A stretch of 64,000 bases of DNA from Monocercomonoides exilis (GCA_001643675.2 LSRY02000009.1:1063501-1127500); one strand, 5' to 3'; shown: positions 1-11,806, numbered from the stretch's first letter. The notes: generated by a model not told the origin, from the letters alone. Program-made: numbers and translations.

Positions 1-1987
1 CCAATAAACAGAGCTTTAAAAAAATTATTGAATGAAAACTTTTAATAATTTATTATCGTTGGATAAATCTGTGAATATTTTTTATTGAGTTGATAAGATT
101 AAAAATTCATGAATTTGATATCTTTTTTATTTTCTCGTAATAAAAGGTGCGTTTTCAATGACAAATAATTCATTGGTAGTTGATGGAGTTTTATCAAAAC
201 CGCGCTTGCGGAAGATGATTAATTTGCAACCAGTTTCAACTTTGTTAATGTGGAATTTTTTGTTCAAACAAAAATGAAGTATGTATTCGGTCTTCAAAAT
301 AAACCATGTGAATGGTGTTTCTGCTTTTGCTTCTGCTGTTTATCTGCTGATTGAAAAAGATGCATCTCCTCATCTGCTGATAACTTGCTATCGCTGGTAC
401 CTTCTTAAAACTTTTTCAGCAGTTGAATGACCAGCATTGTGTTAAAGAAATTGTTGAATATGCACAGTGTTCACTTTTCTCTCAGATCAACATCCAACAG
501 TTTCAGCGCTTTTTTATAGTGGAAAACTTTGACTCTGCTCATGGAATGATGGAATACGAAATACTTCTACTGTGATGGCACATGTGCACCACTGACAAAT
601 TGCTTATGCGTCTGGGATGAAATTCTCGACAAGAGGATATTTTCTTTTGATGGCTCTGCATGAGAAGGTTTGACAGTGGCTGCAGGTGTCGAGAAGATGA
701 ACGAAGAAAGCAAGACGACAGTATCTGGTAATGAAATTGCTGCTGTTGTACTTGGAAAAATACTTGCATTAAAGAAGAGGAAGAAGAGAAAAAAAAAGAA
801 GAAAAAGAGAAATTGGAAAAAGGATTATGAAATTTCGTCTGAAGAAACAAGAAAAAGAAATGAATAGAAATGAACCATCAAACTTGGAGTTATCAGCTGT
901 TCCGCAATTCCACTCTTTTTATTGTTTTGGTTGTTGAGTCGCATTGTTGGAAATGATGCTGCTTCAATTAAAGAATGCATCATTTGCTCTGCAATTAGTG
1001 GCGGTGTTGCCATCGAAAAAGAAGAAAAAGATGAATCTAATACTATTCATCCAAGAATATGGAGGAAGGAAACATATCGCTGCACCATTATAGGAAGTTG
1101 AATTTGATGTCAATTTGATATTTTCAAATTGGCAATCATTAACCAGAAATTTAGTTGACTTGTTTTGTGGAGGATAATTGAATGTGAGAGAACCAGCAGA
1201 ATCACCACCTGAATTTGAGATGCACTTGCATTTGGAAAATTAGATTTGAAAATTTGTATTATCATGTCCAAGAGCAGAATATCAACAAGTTCCTCACCAA
1301 TCAGTTATTTTGCAATGCTCCACTCTGTTTTCTGAGAAGGTCCAATCAGAATTTGGTTGTGAATGGTTAACGAACGCTATTTTTCCATGAACAGCAGAAT
1401 CGGTCTCGTATTAAAAATAGACAGTAAAGACATTAATAAAATATATTTAAAACACAGTTCCACTTAATGGAAAAAATGCATTGCATCAAAAACAGAAAGT
1501 GACAGCGCAATTCCAACATATAAATATATAATAAAAATATGTTTCAAAAGAGATAAAAAAGGAGAAAATACACAAACATTTTGCTTCTTTTTATAAATTG
1601 TTTTGATCAATATGCTGTATGATCTTCAATTCAAAAGCATTCGCATTGAAAACTCTAAAGATAAATATGAAAATTTTATTATGGGATTGATCACAAAAAT
1701 TTTTTAGATAAAAAATTTTTTTGATATCTCAAAAAACTGCTCCACCCAAAAGTGTTGCTTTTTTATGTCATTTATTTCATTTTTATTTTTATGTGAAAAA
1801 TCGTTAAATTGAAGGAGGTATTTTGTTACACTTATGCCCCTATTTCCACTGTGATGATGATTCTTTTGATGTTTTGGCTTGAAATCAAAGATTGACAAAT
1901 TGGCATGATGTTAAATGTATCTCAAATGACGATTGGGTACTGGACAAGCGTTGCAAGGTCGACTGCGTGAAATCACTTAAATTACAG
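1..1987. other. No supported gene; AT-rich intergenic DNA
   Basis: No open frame here looks like a conserved protein. The small frames at 539-1013 are Lys/Glu- or Ser/Phe-rich and lie over an A-rich purine tract at about 775-815, so they are composition artefacts. An upstream exon of the transposase that follows may lie at about 1920-1985 on the plus strand, where a short frame contains a D-W and a C-x-x-x-C spacing, but this is not strong enough to call. Confidence 0.6.
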
Positions 1988-2749
1988 AAATGAAAAAATT
2001 GGAGGGGCAGGCAAAATAGTAGAAATTGATGAAGCCGCATGGAGGAGACGGAAATACAAAAAAGGTTTTAACATCGTATATTAATATTGAAAACATTTAT
2101 ATTAATTTATTTGTTGTGAAAATAACTATTTTTTGAATTAGGAAAGCAGAAAAAATTGATGTGGATATTTGGAGCTGTCGAACGAAAAAGTGAAGAAGAA
2201 TTAGGAAAAAAATTTGTGGTCATTGTGCCTAATCGAAAAAAAGAGACATTAATCCCTATAATTAAAAATATAATCAAAGAAGGAACAACAATAATCAGCG
2301 ACGAGTGGAAAGCATACACTTGCTTAGGAGAAATTGGTTACACCCACCAAACCGTCTGCCACAAACGTCATTACGTTGACCCCGTTACAAAAGCCAATAC
2401 GAACTCTATCGAAGGAATGTGGGCACATTTGCGATCTTTTTTTCCAAGATATGGAGTGAGAGAGCGGTTTATTCCTGGAGTGCTTGCAACGTTCATTGTT
2501 AAAAGATCAGGTTTACTTTCCTACGGAGAATTCATCGAAAAAGTAATAAATTTTCAATCTGAAGATGAATTTGAATTGGAAATTGATGATGATGAAGTTG
2601 ATGAAAACGAAGAAATTCCTGATATAAATGACCTTTTAGGAATTAGAGATGAAGAGGATACTGAAGAAGAACTTTTAAAATCAGAAAGCGAGGATTCAGA
2701 TCCTTTTGGAGCTGGAACAGGAGAAGATTCCTCGGAATTTGAACCATAA
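1988..2749 (+). CDS. Merlin/ISXO2-like DDE transposase, 5' part incomplete
   Basis: Transposase of the IS1595/ISXO2 fold, the family of eukaryotic Merlin DNA transposons, which cuts and joins transposon ends. The frame reads GGAGKIVEIDEAAWRRRKY, then W-I-F-G-A-V-E-R, then SDEWKAY, G-Y-x-H-x-x-V-x-H, DPVTKANTNSIEGMW. The D of EID, the D of SDEW and the E of NSIEG are the expected catalytic triad in the expected order. A GT-AG intron at 2065-2141 joins KYKKG to KQKKLMWIFG in frame. A splice acceptor (ttacag) at 1981-1987 is taken as the start of the visible exon; the true N-terminus is not seen. An acidic tail of about 60 residues (Glu/Asp/Ser-rich) follows the catalytic domain and is unusual for the family. 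The stop is TAA at 2747-2749. No other frameshift is visible, so it may be intact. Confidence 0.82.
2065..2141 (+). other. Intron in the Merlin-like transposase gene
   Basis: The 77-bp AT-rich segment begins GTTTTAAC and ends GAATTAG. It contains in-frame stops. Removing it (phase 1) joins two conserved blocks of the transposase in the spacing usual for the family. The donor is GTTTT rather than the textbook GTAAG/GTATG. Confidence 0.75.
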
Positions 2750-3447
2750 ACATAATAATTTTTATAAATTTTTTGCGAAAATATTTTTTGATCTTTTTTC
2801 ACTCACATCACTTTTCGCAAGATGTTACGAAGTGAATATTAACAGAATCATAAAACAGAACTTCCGTTGTTATTATTTAGTGAAAATTTTTGGTACGCGT
2901 TTTGTATGTTTATGCCTAAATTAATATTGAATATTTGTTGAGATATTTTAATTTTAAATTTTTGTCCGGATAAAAAAAGTCCGGATAAAAAAACCACCCT
3001 ATTTCAAAAATTGTGTCAATTCAATTTCCACATCTGACGCTTTGCGACAAATCCAATCAAAATTTGTCAAGAATAAAAAACTTCACAAGTTCCTCATATT
3101 GCATTAATGAAACAGCATATTCAAGTTTTTGAAATTAAAGGAAAGAACCTTTGAAAAAAATATATGAGAAATGACAAGCAAAATTGACTCGTTTGTCAAT
3201 TTGCCATTGACAGATTAAAAAGGGGAGGGGAAAAAAATCAAATTTGACAGGCATAACTTGATTGTTTGTGCAATCCAACAAAAGGATTGCGCTTAACTTT
3301 AAATATAAAAGCAAACATTAAAATAAAGATCAACAGAAACTAAATCTCTCAAACTTTAATTGTCAAAATAAATAAATAGATAGATATTTCGAGTTATAAA
3401 TACCCAATTAACGAGTGTGTCAATTTCTGTTCTTTCATTTGAAGGAA
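2750..3447. other. Non-coding gap with a two-copy 15-bp tandem
   Basis: AT-rich, no gene seen. A 15-bp unit starting gtccggataaa is present twice in tandem at 2964-2993, followed by a ccaccc run. It might be part of the 3' end of the Merlin element, but no matching inverted end was found upstream. The segment ends at the 3' side of the minus-strand epimerase fusion gene. Confidence 0.5.
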
Positions 3448-4564
3448 TTATTTATTAGCAACCTGATAAATAAGCTGAAGCATTCTATTGAAAGCTTCAA
3501 CCACCATTTCGAGAAGCGCCTGCTTCGCTTCCCCAGCAACGTTACCTTCAATCCCATTGCATTCAACCCACATTTGCTCAAACACACATGCCAAAAACAC
3601 AAAGTCTCCCAGAGTGAAAAGATGTGCTTTGTCCACAAATACACTTTCACATTTTTCTGTGTTCATATCCTCATTCTTTCTTGTAGATGGGCAACTGATC
3701 TCCGATTGTGACCCGCTCTTCTTCCCTTCTTCCTCCCCTTCTCCAGGAACAAACAAAGGATTCAAATAAAACAACCCTGCACCTCCATATGACCCTCTTG
3801 CTTTCCCCTTTCCAATCTTCTCCAGCTGCTTTGAATAGCTCAACTGTCCATCTTCAGCTTTCTCCGCCTCATTTCCAGCCTCTCCCAGAACCTTAACACG
3901 CTTTCCATCCCATCCAAGCAATGCGTGCTCTTCAACAGCAGATAGCTCTGCAATTGGCAGGAAAGCGGGCTCCTTTGACGAAGGATGAGCCTGGTGCGTG
4001 TTCAGACCAAAGCGCAGCAGGAAAGAAGAAAGGATCGTTGTCTGCTGCGGAAGAGGAAGGGACAAAAAGAGGTTAATTTGGTTCAGGAGATGCGAGGAAA
4101 AGAAGGATTTAAGAGATGCAAGCGTTGCCAACAAACAATTCAACGTGCAACAATTAGATGGATGCAGAGACAGCTCTGTGCATTCTTCACCAGAATGAGA
4201 ACAGTTATTGGCACTAAGCCATTCACTCCCTTTTCCTTTCGAATTGCAACTTGTCTGTCTGTGAGCAAATATCGAACTCTCATACACCTTTTCATTGAAC
4301 GTATCATGAACGCATGCATGCAAATTCTCATCCATTGAAAAAGTTGGCGAATAACGCAACTCTGAACGGGATCGCGTGAGAGATGTGATGCAGATCGGAA
4401 TATCACCTGGAGGCGGCGTAACAGAAGCAACATATTCCCGCTCGAGAAGATATTGCAGCAAACTAAAAAATCAGACATTCATTTCATAAATGAAAAAAAA
4501 AATACAGTGCATTCGTTTTCCCAGATGAAATAACACCGAATGAAAGGAAACAAAAACACAAAAA

Positions 4565-4613
<49 letters not shown>

Positions 4614-7600
4614 AAAGATTTTTTGATATTCAAATGGGAATATACATATATGCCCATTCCCCAAATATTAAATATTCTCATGAACAACAATCAAGCAAAT
4701 AAATGAATGCAAACTCTTCTTCAGTCACTTCGTGCTTCACTTTCTCTTTAATAGCTGAAATCGTCTCCTTGCTGAACATCCCCATTTCCTTCGCTAATTG
4801 AACAATAAGCTGCCTCACAGAAGTCGAATGGTCCTCTCCCAAATTGAACACTCTCAGCAAGTCTTCCACTGCAACTGACGAACTGCCAGACAAACCCGTA
4901 GTTAAACTCGTTTTCTCGCTTTTCTCTTCTTCTGCACTTCTTTCTTTCGAGAGCGCCAATTCTTTCTCTTTTCTCATCTGGCTCCTCAATCGCTCTGCTC
5001 TGTCCAAGCTCAGGCATATTCCATCCACAATGTCCCTCACATTCGTATAATCCCTTCTGAACGACCCGTCCCCATACATCGTCACTTTCTCCTTCCCTTC
5101 TGAATGCAGCATCCGAGTGAAGCAGGGAATCGCCATGTCAATCCGCCCCATTGCCGAGCTGCCCAGCACCTCGCCATCAACAGTGAAAAATCGGAGCCCT
5201 GTGAAGACAGGTGGAATTGGCGAGTGCGCAAGCACTGAAGATGGAATGAATGTGGACACGGGAGGAGAAGGAGGCGCTGTTGTTGATATCATGGGAGTGT
5301 GGGTTAATTTCGATATAAATTCAGCGGCTTGCCTTTCGTTTTCAACCTTTTGTGAAACAAGGAAGGAAGAATGCAAAAATGAAAAATGAAAAATGAAAAA
5401 AAGACTCAACAATATCCTCAAGTTATCTTACAACCACAAATAAATATACAAAAGCATTCAACTTTCTCACTCACACATCTCTTCACACTTTTGTATCCGC
5501 GTATATGCATTCAGGTGGCCCAACGCAAAGATGCTCTGCACAAAGTCCGTCTTTCATCTTTCCATACACAGAACTTGAAGAGGCATACACAATGCTCTGT
5601 GTGCCCCACCCTTCTCCTCTCTTCCCATCGCTCCAGTCTCCCACAGCCAGCTCAAACACATTTTGTGTCGTCAACACATTTTCTGATCTGAAAAGCTCCG
5701 GATACAGCATCGACGACCGAACACCAGCACGCGCTGCCAGATGAACAATATACGGAATGCGCACTTTCGTTTTCGATTCTGAATGAATCTGGCTATTATC
5801 ATTCGCTTTGTCCTCTGAAACAGGACATTTCACTCCAGTGACATATTTGTATGCTTTTTCAATTTTCGCGTGAAATCCTTCTTTGTCTCGCAAATCGTGG
5901 TAAATGAACACAAAATTCGTCAAAAGCGATATAACCCCTGTTCCGTTGCTGTCTTCACTTCCTGCCTCTTTCTTTTCTCCTCCTCTCTCTTCTTTCCATC
6001 TCTTCCCTCCAACCGCACGAGCCACTTCTTCCAGCCTTGCAATCGCATGTTCCTTGATTGACGATGAATAAAAATCATTCAGCGAGTCAACTGCAATCAC
6101 AGCAACCCCGCTCATCAGAAGTCTGTGGCACACCCAAGACCCAATAAAGCCAGCTGCTCCTGTCACAAGCGCAATTTTTGGCGGATCGCTTGACTCAATT
6201 GAGGACGACTGCGCAACAGACACGCTCTCATTATCAACAGAAGAAGTCAAAAGCGAAGCTGGGAGGAATAAAGAAGGAGGCGGTATGGGGCGGAGCAAGA
6301 AGGCCAACGACTCCGATTCCTTCTTAATCGCTTCCCTTTCCTGTTGTTTGCCATTCTCCTTCTCTTCCTTCTCTTCCTTCTCTTCCTTCTCTTCCTTCTC
6401 TTCCTTCTCTTCCTTCTCTTCCTTCTCTTCCTTCTCGGCTTTTCTTTCGCCTTCTTTTCCGCTGCAATCGTTTCCCCGCGCACACACACATGAAGGCAAG
6501 CGCAGCGCATTCACAGCCGCACGCAATTCCCTCAGCGAATCAAAAAAGCCTCGCTTTTGGCGCTCAGCAGGTAGAATCCTCTCAATCATACCTAAAAGAG
6601 CAGTGGCATCTGTTTTGACCGACTTGAGATCAGGCTCATCCTTTGTGAATGTTTGGCACAGAGAATAAACGAGCGAATGAAAAGTGGAAGAACCCGAAGA
6701 ACCCGAAGGAGCAGAAGCAGAAGCAGAAGCAGAAGCAGAAGCAGAAGAAAAATCTGTCAGTTTCTGATTCCATTCAGAAAATTCTGTCATCTTTTTCGAA
6801 ACAATCTCAACCAGTGAAAGCGGTGCAACACAAATCCCAGACGAAAGAGGGAACACCTCATTTTCTGAACCACAACTCGAAGAACTCCGTTCTTTTCCTT
6901 CCGAACTCGCTTTCCCCGCCGTTTCCACGCTGCATCCATTGCCCCCATCCTTCACAGCCTCCACTTTGTATACGCAACTCCCCTCCAGAAAGAAGAAAGC
7001 ACATTCTTCTTGTTTCTTCTCAGTCTTCTGCGGAATTCCCGGCCAATGAAACTCCTTCCCGCCACAACATCTGACCGATTCACACAAACAAATCCCTTTT
7101 TCTGCTTTTCCATTCTTTTCAACCCCAGTCCACGGCAATGCACTCACAGGCAGCCACGCATCTCTTGCACAGTTCTTCATGCAGTAGACAAACGGATTTA
7201 TCAGATCCAACGAAGACAAAACAGATGAAGACTCCAATGGCAATTTTTGTTCCTTCCCCAGATATTGCTCAACAAGCTCATCAATCAGTGTTCCAAGCAA
7301 CGGATACGCTGCCTTCACTGCTCCAATCGTTGCAACACAGCCCTTTTCATCTCCTTCTTTTCCTTTCTTTTCCTTCTCTTCTATTGAGAATTCTGCTCCT
7401 TTCACTTTCTTCTTCATTTCCTCCACCGCTTCCCATATCACATCCATCCCTCCTTCTCTTTGTGTATTCTGCTCAGTCAGCGTGCCCGGGTGCGTCATCT
7501 CGTTCAGCAGAAGCCTGGGGTAATGTTTCTCATGCAAGTTCTACTCATTTTCACATCCACACATATTCACAAAAATAAATGAATAACACACCAAAAATCA

Positions 7601-8824
7601 TCATTTGCATTTTAAAAAAAAATGAAATCACACACACACACACACACACAAATAAAAAAGAAAGATAGATAGAAAAGAAAAAAAGTTTGATAATCACAAA
7701 ATAATAATCACATAATTATTCTCAAAACCCCAACATACATATTTAACAAGAAGGAACGTAAGCTCTGCGCTAAATTGAACAATTCGAAGCTTCTCAACTT
7801 CGTCCTTCTCCAACTCTGCCTCTTTTCCAATCCGGAACAGCCATCTGCTGCGTCCAGTTGCACCGCCGCTCAACACTGCCCCACACGAATCCTCCGCCTT
7901 CGATTCCTCACATTTGCTTTGCCCTCCACAGCGAACAATATTCTCGGTGAGCGGGTAAACAAGCGGATGCGAGTTTTCGCTTCGCGATGAATCAAATGAC
8001 GGAAGATGCACAACAACATTCTGGCACCCTACAAAAAGCGCGCTCAAATACGCAGCAACCCCTTCGCCTTGGCGAGATCTTGGCTTCAGTCAAAATTTGA
8101 GGTTGTGCAAATTTTAATATCAAACAATAAAATTCACCCAATGATTCACAAAAATATTTATAAAAAAATTATTTTTTTAACAAATAAAGAAAGAATAGAA
8201 TGAAACAATAAACACATACCATTGCACTCAGCAGCATCTCCTTTATCGAACAAATAGAAGCTGCCAGCGAATTAACTTCCAGCACTGTCAAAATCGCTGC
8301 CAACAGCAAAAGCTCTTTCGAAATCTCCATCTTTTCCTAACAGACATTTCAAAAAAAAAAAAAATGCCAAAGATAAAACTTCATCAATAATAACAAAAAT
8401 AATGAAATCAAATTCGAAACCATCGGCATTTTATTTCGTGTGTATATTTTGAATGAAGCCCCAAGTTTTTTGTGCGGAAAATGCCTCTGCACCAATCCCA
8501 ACGCTCTTTCAAAATACTCCTTTTCCAAAGCACCGCGGCAATCAATTGCGCAATCACATGATGCATCTTTAACTCTGTTTTTCGAAAACACCGCTTCGAG
8601 GAAGCAGTCCACAAGAATCACGTTTCGAGGCTTCGACGCAAATGCCGGCAAAAACGAAGTTTCTCTTCGAAGTCCAGGTTCCAATCCACAAAACACCATT
8701 TCAACAACAACAAAAGCACAAAAACACAAGCACACCCAAGCTGAACTGGAAATGGCAAGGACAAATAATTCTGCGGATGCTCTCCAAATGCTTTGTAGAA
8801 TTCGCTCGAAAGTTCTTTATTCAT
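3448..8824 (-). CDS. UDP-glucuronate 4-epimerase-like domain embedded in a ~1,497-residue protein
   Basis: Seven exons inferred on the minus strand: 8824-8736, 8664-8421, 8336-8220, 8083-7739, 7540-5489, 5346-4715, 4462-3448. All junctions are GT-AG and keep the frame. The extended SDR domain spans about residues 719-1205: GAAGFIG NAD-binding loop near 726-732, a Ser-rich VYASSSSVYG strand near 915, the catalytic Y-x-x-x-K as YADTK at 945-949 (split from the next exon), TMYGDGSFRRDYTNVRDIV, and PGDIP followed by L-x-Y-S-P near 1179, typical of the C-terminus of nucleotide-sugar 4-epimerases. About 700 N-terminal residues (helical, unrecognised) and 290 C-terminal residues flank it. An EEK repeat and an Ala-Ser repeat lie just upstream of the domain, and an acidic loop lies inside it. 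The first exon and the first two introns are the least certain; the gene could start at the Met at 8330. The stop is TAA. Confidence 0.72.
4567..4611. repeat. 45-bp poly(A) tract inside an epimerase-gene intron
   Basis: Forty-five uninterrupted A on the plus strand, hence poly(T) in the minus-strand transcript. It sits in the intron 4714-4463, between the exon ending in HEVTEED and the exon beginning LLQYLLE. A tract this long is prone to length error in sequencing. Confidence 0.95.
6355..6438 (-). repeat. 9-bp microsatellite encoding a Glu-Glu-Lys repeat
   Basis: A nine-base unit (tcttccttc on the plus strand) repeats about nine times and encodes E-E-K repeats in the epimerase fusion protein, just N-terminal to the NAD-binding fold. 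The repeat length keeps the frame. Confidence 0.9.
6711..6750 (-). repeat. gcagaa hexanucleotide repeat encoding Ala-Ser
   Basis: About six copies of a hexamer (gcagaa on the plus strand) give S-A-S-A in the minus-strand exon. It marks a linker of the fusion protein. Confidence 0.8.
7630..7652. repeat. (CA)n microsatellite in an intron
   Basis: A run of about eleven CA dinucleotides within the inferred intron 7738-7541 of the epimerase gene. Confidence 0.9.
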
Positions 8825-8851
8825 CGTCAAATCGGAAATAAGAAGATTCAA

Positions 8852-9702
8852 TCAAAAATCTGATTTGATCATGCCCATTTTAGGAGTATCTGTTCAAAAC
8901 AAATTGGGATAAAATTTTATCATTTTCCAATTTTGTTCCACACAATATTTCCTATAATTTTTTTCTCAACTTTTGAATTTTTCTGAATTTTTTTCATTGT
9001 TACAGAAGATTTATTATGAAATAATTGCAGAAAAAGTTGTGAACAAATCCTTATTATTTTTCAAAAAACCAAAAATTTCGTCCCAAATTTGGAACCATCA
9101 CAATAGTTGGGCATCCCGCATTTTCAATGGGAATCAATAAACACAACAGTGAAAAGAAACATTTTCATCAAAAATTCTCATATCTTTCAGAGGTGATAAT
9201 GGAAAATCTGATTTTTGTGAATTTTGACAGAATCATTCATTCATCAAAACAGACAATCACCAATATCAAAAGTTAGTGTTCAAAATGAATAACTCACTTT
9301 GGACTGTTTGAAAGATATGTGGGTAATTGTTATTGAAATAATATTTTGGATGTTGATAATTTTTGTGTGAAGTTTTGTTGTGATTGGTTTCAAATGATCA
9401 CTGAGAAGAAACAATACCGTACAAAGATATCTTCATCTTTCTTTCATCTTGTGCATAAGCTTCTGTTATAGCTGTGATGTATTTCACATGTCAATGATTA
9501 TTTTCAAGATTGTGACAAAAAGACTTTATTGAAATCTACACCCAAAAAACAATACAGTCAAAACAGGAAATAATCACATCGAGCACAAACACATTTGTTT
9601 ATTATAACATTTTTTGAATTTATTTCCATTTATTTTTCATTGCATATAATCACAGGACCAAATATATAAAATTGCATTTTGTCTCTTAATGGGTTCATTT
9701 TT
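8852..9702. other. Non-coding AT-rich gap
   Basis: No gene seen. It contains an isolated copy of a MITE terminal sequence (separate entry at 9553-9580). The sequence near 8935-9105 resembles 21225-21345 (both start around ttttgttcc and end near aaatttgg), which suggests an old, diverged repeat family. Confidence 0.5.
9553..9580 (+). repeat. Solo terminal repeat of a CAGT-type MITE
   Basis: TA followed by cagtcaaaac and, with small changes, the same 26 bases as the ends of the MITE at 12576-13024. No opposite end was found nearby, so this is an orphan end or a deleted copy just outside the large inverted repeat. Confidence 0.65.
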
Positions 9703-10030
9703 GGAGATATGGTATTTCAAATATAGATCCAACCGGGCTGGATCAGTGATATTGATTAATTTATCCATGCTACTGCAATACTTGATATTTCAATAAAAAG
9801 TTATAGAAGAGCTGTGGTATGAGATTTATGGACATAGTATTGCTTTTGTTTCATTGTTTATTGTGAGGTGATATGCAATGTATATGAGCAATTATATAAA
9901 TAAATGGTTGAATACAGTACTATAGTCCTTGTTATAGATAAATCGTGAATGTGTAAGTAGTTTGATAAATTAATGATGAGAAAACTGATGTATAGGTCCG
10001 GTCGATCTATATTTGAAATATCATATCTCC
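9703..10030. mobile_element. 328-bp MITE-like element forming the outer end of the left arm
   Basis: The two ends are inverted copies of about 32 bp: ggagatatggtatttcaa at the left and its near-complement ending atatgatatctcc-like (catatctcc) at the right, followed inward by gatc and ccgg. No coding capacity. Its outer end coincides with the limit of the whole 6.25-kb inverted repeat. The mirror copy is at 15628-15954. Confidence 0.6.
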
Positions 10031-10163
10031 AGGAAAATTGATAGTTTTAACCATGTTTTAAGTCAATAAGTATTATCAGCATTGTGAATTGACATGTGGG
10101 AATGAATGCGTGTATTGAAAAATAATTATCAATATTTTTCTTATAACAAAGTTTAAAAAGCTG

Positions 10164-10379
10164 ATGGGAAGAAAGAAGATATATGCAACTGTTGAAGAAG
10201 CTAAGGAAGCACAACAGAGACAGATAAAACAGTATCAGGAAAGATGTAAGCAACAAACAAAGTATTACAAAGAACATGTGTCTGAGAAACAGAAGAATAT
10301 AATAAAGATTCTGAGAAGAAAGATAATAGAAGACGAGGATGTATTAGATGAGATAATGAAAAGAGTGGAACAAAAATAA
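10164..10379 (+). CDS. Small basic/coiled-coil ORF in the left repeat arm, 71 codons
   Basis: Begins MGRKKIYATVEEAKEAQQRQ and continues as a charged helix rich in Lys, Glu and Gln, ending in stop TAA. The M-G-R-K-K-Y-x-T-x-E-E start resembles short DNA-binding-like proteins seen in some eukaryotic mobile elements and viruses, but I cannot assign a family. An identical copy lies in the right arm at 15279-15494. It is the most protein-like frame in the arm; the overlapping minus-strand frames are hydrophobic and probably shadows. Expression is not shown. Confidence 0.45.
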   Translation: MGRKKIYATVEEAKEAQQRQIKQYQERCKQQTKYYKEHVSEKQKNIIKILRRKIIEDEDVLDEIMKRVEQK

Positions 10380-10730
10380 GTGGTGAATGCAATTGTGCGT
10401 GAATGAACGTGAATATTTTTATCAATTGATGTTAAGCTGGGTCATTGTTTGTTGGTTTATGTTTGACTTTTTGAACACACCATGGTAATACATCACTGAA
10501 TACAATGAATTCGAGAAGAGGTGCAAATGACATGAAGTAAATTAACAGTGAGCATATGACAGGGAGAGTCGGGTTTGTTTGAATACAAATCAGAACACAA
10601 AATGGTAGGAATAACATGTAGTGAAAGAACAGTATGTTTACAATATCGTGCATGTGGTATGTTTGTATATGTGTTTTAAAATTAATTAAAAATAAAATAA
10701 GGAATCTGCGTTGTTTTGAGTGTGATTGCA

Positions 10731-10791
10731 TTATGTCAGTATATTATGTCAGTATATTATGTCAGTATATTATGTCAGTATATTATGTCAG
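10731..10791 (+). repeat. 13-bp tandem repeat, about 4.7 copies
   Basis: The unit ttatgtcagtata is repeated perfectly. The mirror copy in the right arm is at 14867-14928. Confidence 0.95.
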
Positions 10792-10823
10792 CGACTTACA
10801 TAAATAATATTGCATATATTGTC

Positions 10824-11799
10824 ATTAGAACTTGATTGATTTGACTGCATCAAGTGGCATTAGATCGGTCAACATCCAATGAGATCGATCTAATGCCATT
10901 AAGATGCAGTCAAATTGGATGTGACTCAGTCACATCCGATCATTTCCATTCTGGGTTTCAAGATCAAAGTATTTTTTTTTTTAAAAATGATAATAAAAAT
11001 TGATAATTTCCGTTTTATTTTATATCATTTTGATTGAATTAAATAATTTTTCACTCTAAATAGTTTTTTTATTTTGTTAGTAATAAAAAATTGTTGATAT
11101 ATTTCGGAAAAACCTAAAAATTCTAATTGTTTTTGTTTGATATTAATTATTGATGATTTATAAAAAATGATATAAGAAAATTTCATCTCATTTTTCAATA
11201 TTAAGAACTAGTTTCATTTGTTTTTCACATTTCTCAAAAATTTTCAGAAAAAGAAAAAATACAAAAAAGAAGCTTTCGAATCATATATTCTTTTTATTTT
11301 TCATTCGAAAGAAAAAATATCAAAAAATGATTGATTCATAAACACATAACAGTCAAGAAAACACAAAAAGTTTAATTTTTTATAAATGTTGAAAATTTTT
11401 CAAAAAAACTGAATATGAAAATGTTAATAATGAAATATATTTACAGTTTCATCTCGATTTTAGTTGAAAAAGTTCGTTGCAGAGTCGCAATGATAAATAA
11501 ATCAAGTTTTCAAATTGCTGAATTAACTAAAGAAAACAACAAAAAATCAAACAAACATCAAAATAATGTATTTTAAACAATAACATATTGAAAATTCAAT
11601 GTTTACAAACTTGTTATAATAAAAATATTAATAAAACAAAAAAATGCTCGATCACAATTCGTGATCATAAAAATCACAATTTCGCCCTTTGTGAGATTGA
11701 GGGAAATTCGAAAAAAATTAGCAAAATTCGATAAACCAGACAAAATTGATTTGACTGAGTCACATTTTCGCGACTCAGTCAAATCAATCAAGTTCTAAT
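10824..11799. mobile_element. 976-bp nested element with 24-bp terminal inverted repeats
   Basis: Starts attagaacttgattgatttg (24-bp TIR ending gactg) and ends with the exact inverse. Subterminal palindromes include gtgactcagtcac and a hairpin between ggcattagatcg and cgatctaatgcc near 10855-10905. No transposase frame is present, so it is non-autonomous. A clear target-site duplication was not resolved, because the element ends and flanks are both ATTA/TAAT-rich. The copy in the opposite arm is at 13853-14834, six bases longer. Confidence 0.8.
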
Positions 11800-11806
11800 T
11801 AAGACT

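Noticed and set aside
539-1013. Small coding frames near the left edge
   Set aside because: They lie over a Lys/Glu-coding purine tract and its complement and show no conserved pattern.
10731-10791. A CRISPR-like or other spaced repeat array
   Set aside because: The 13-bp units are directly adjacent with no spacers, and the genome is eukaryotic.
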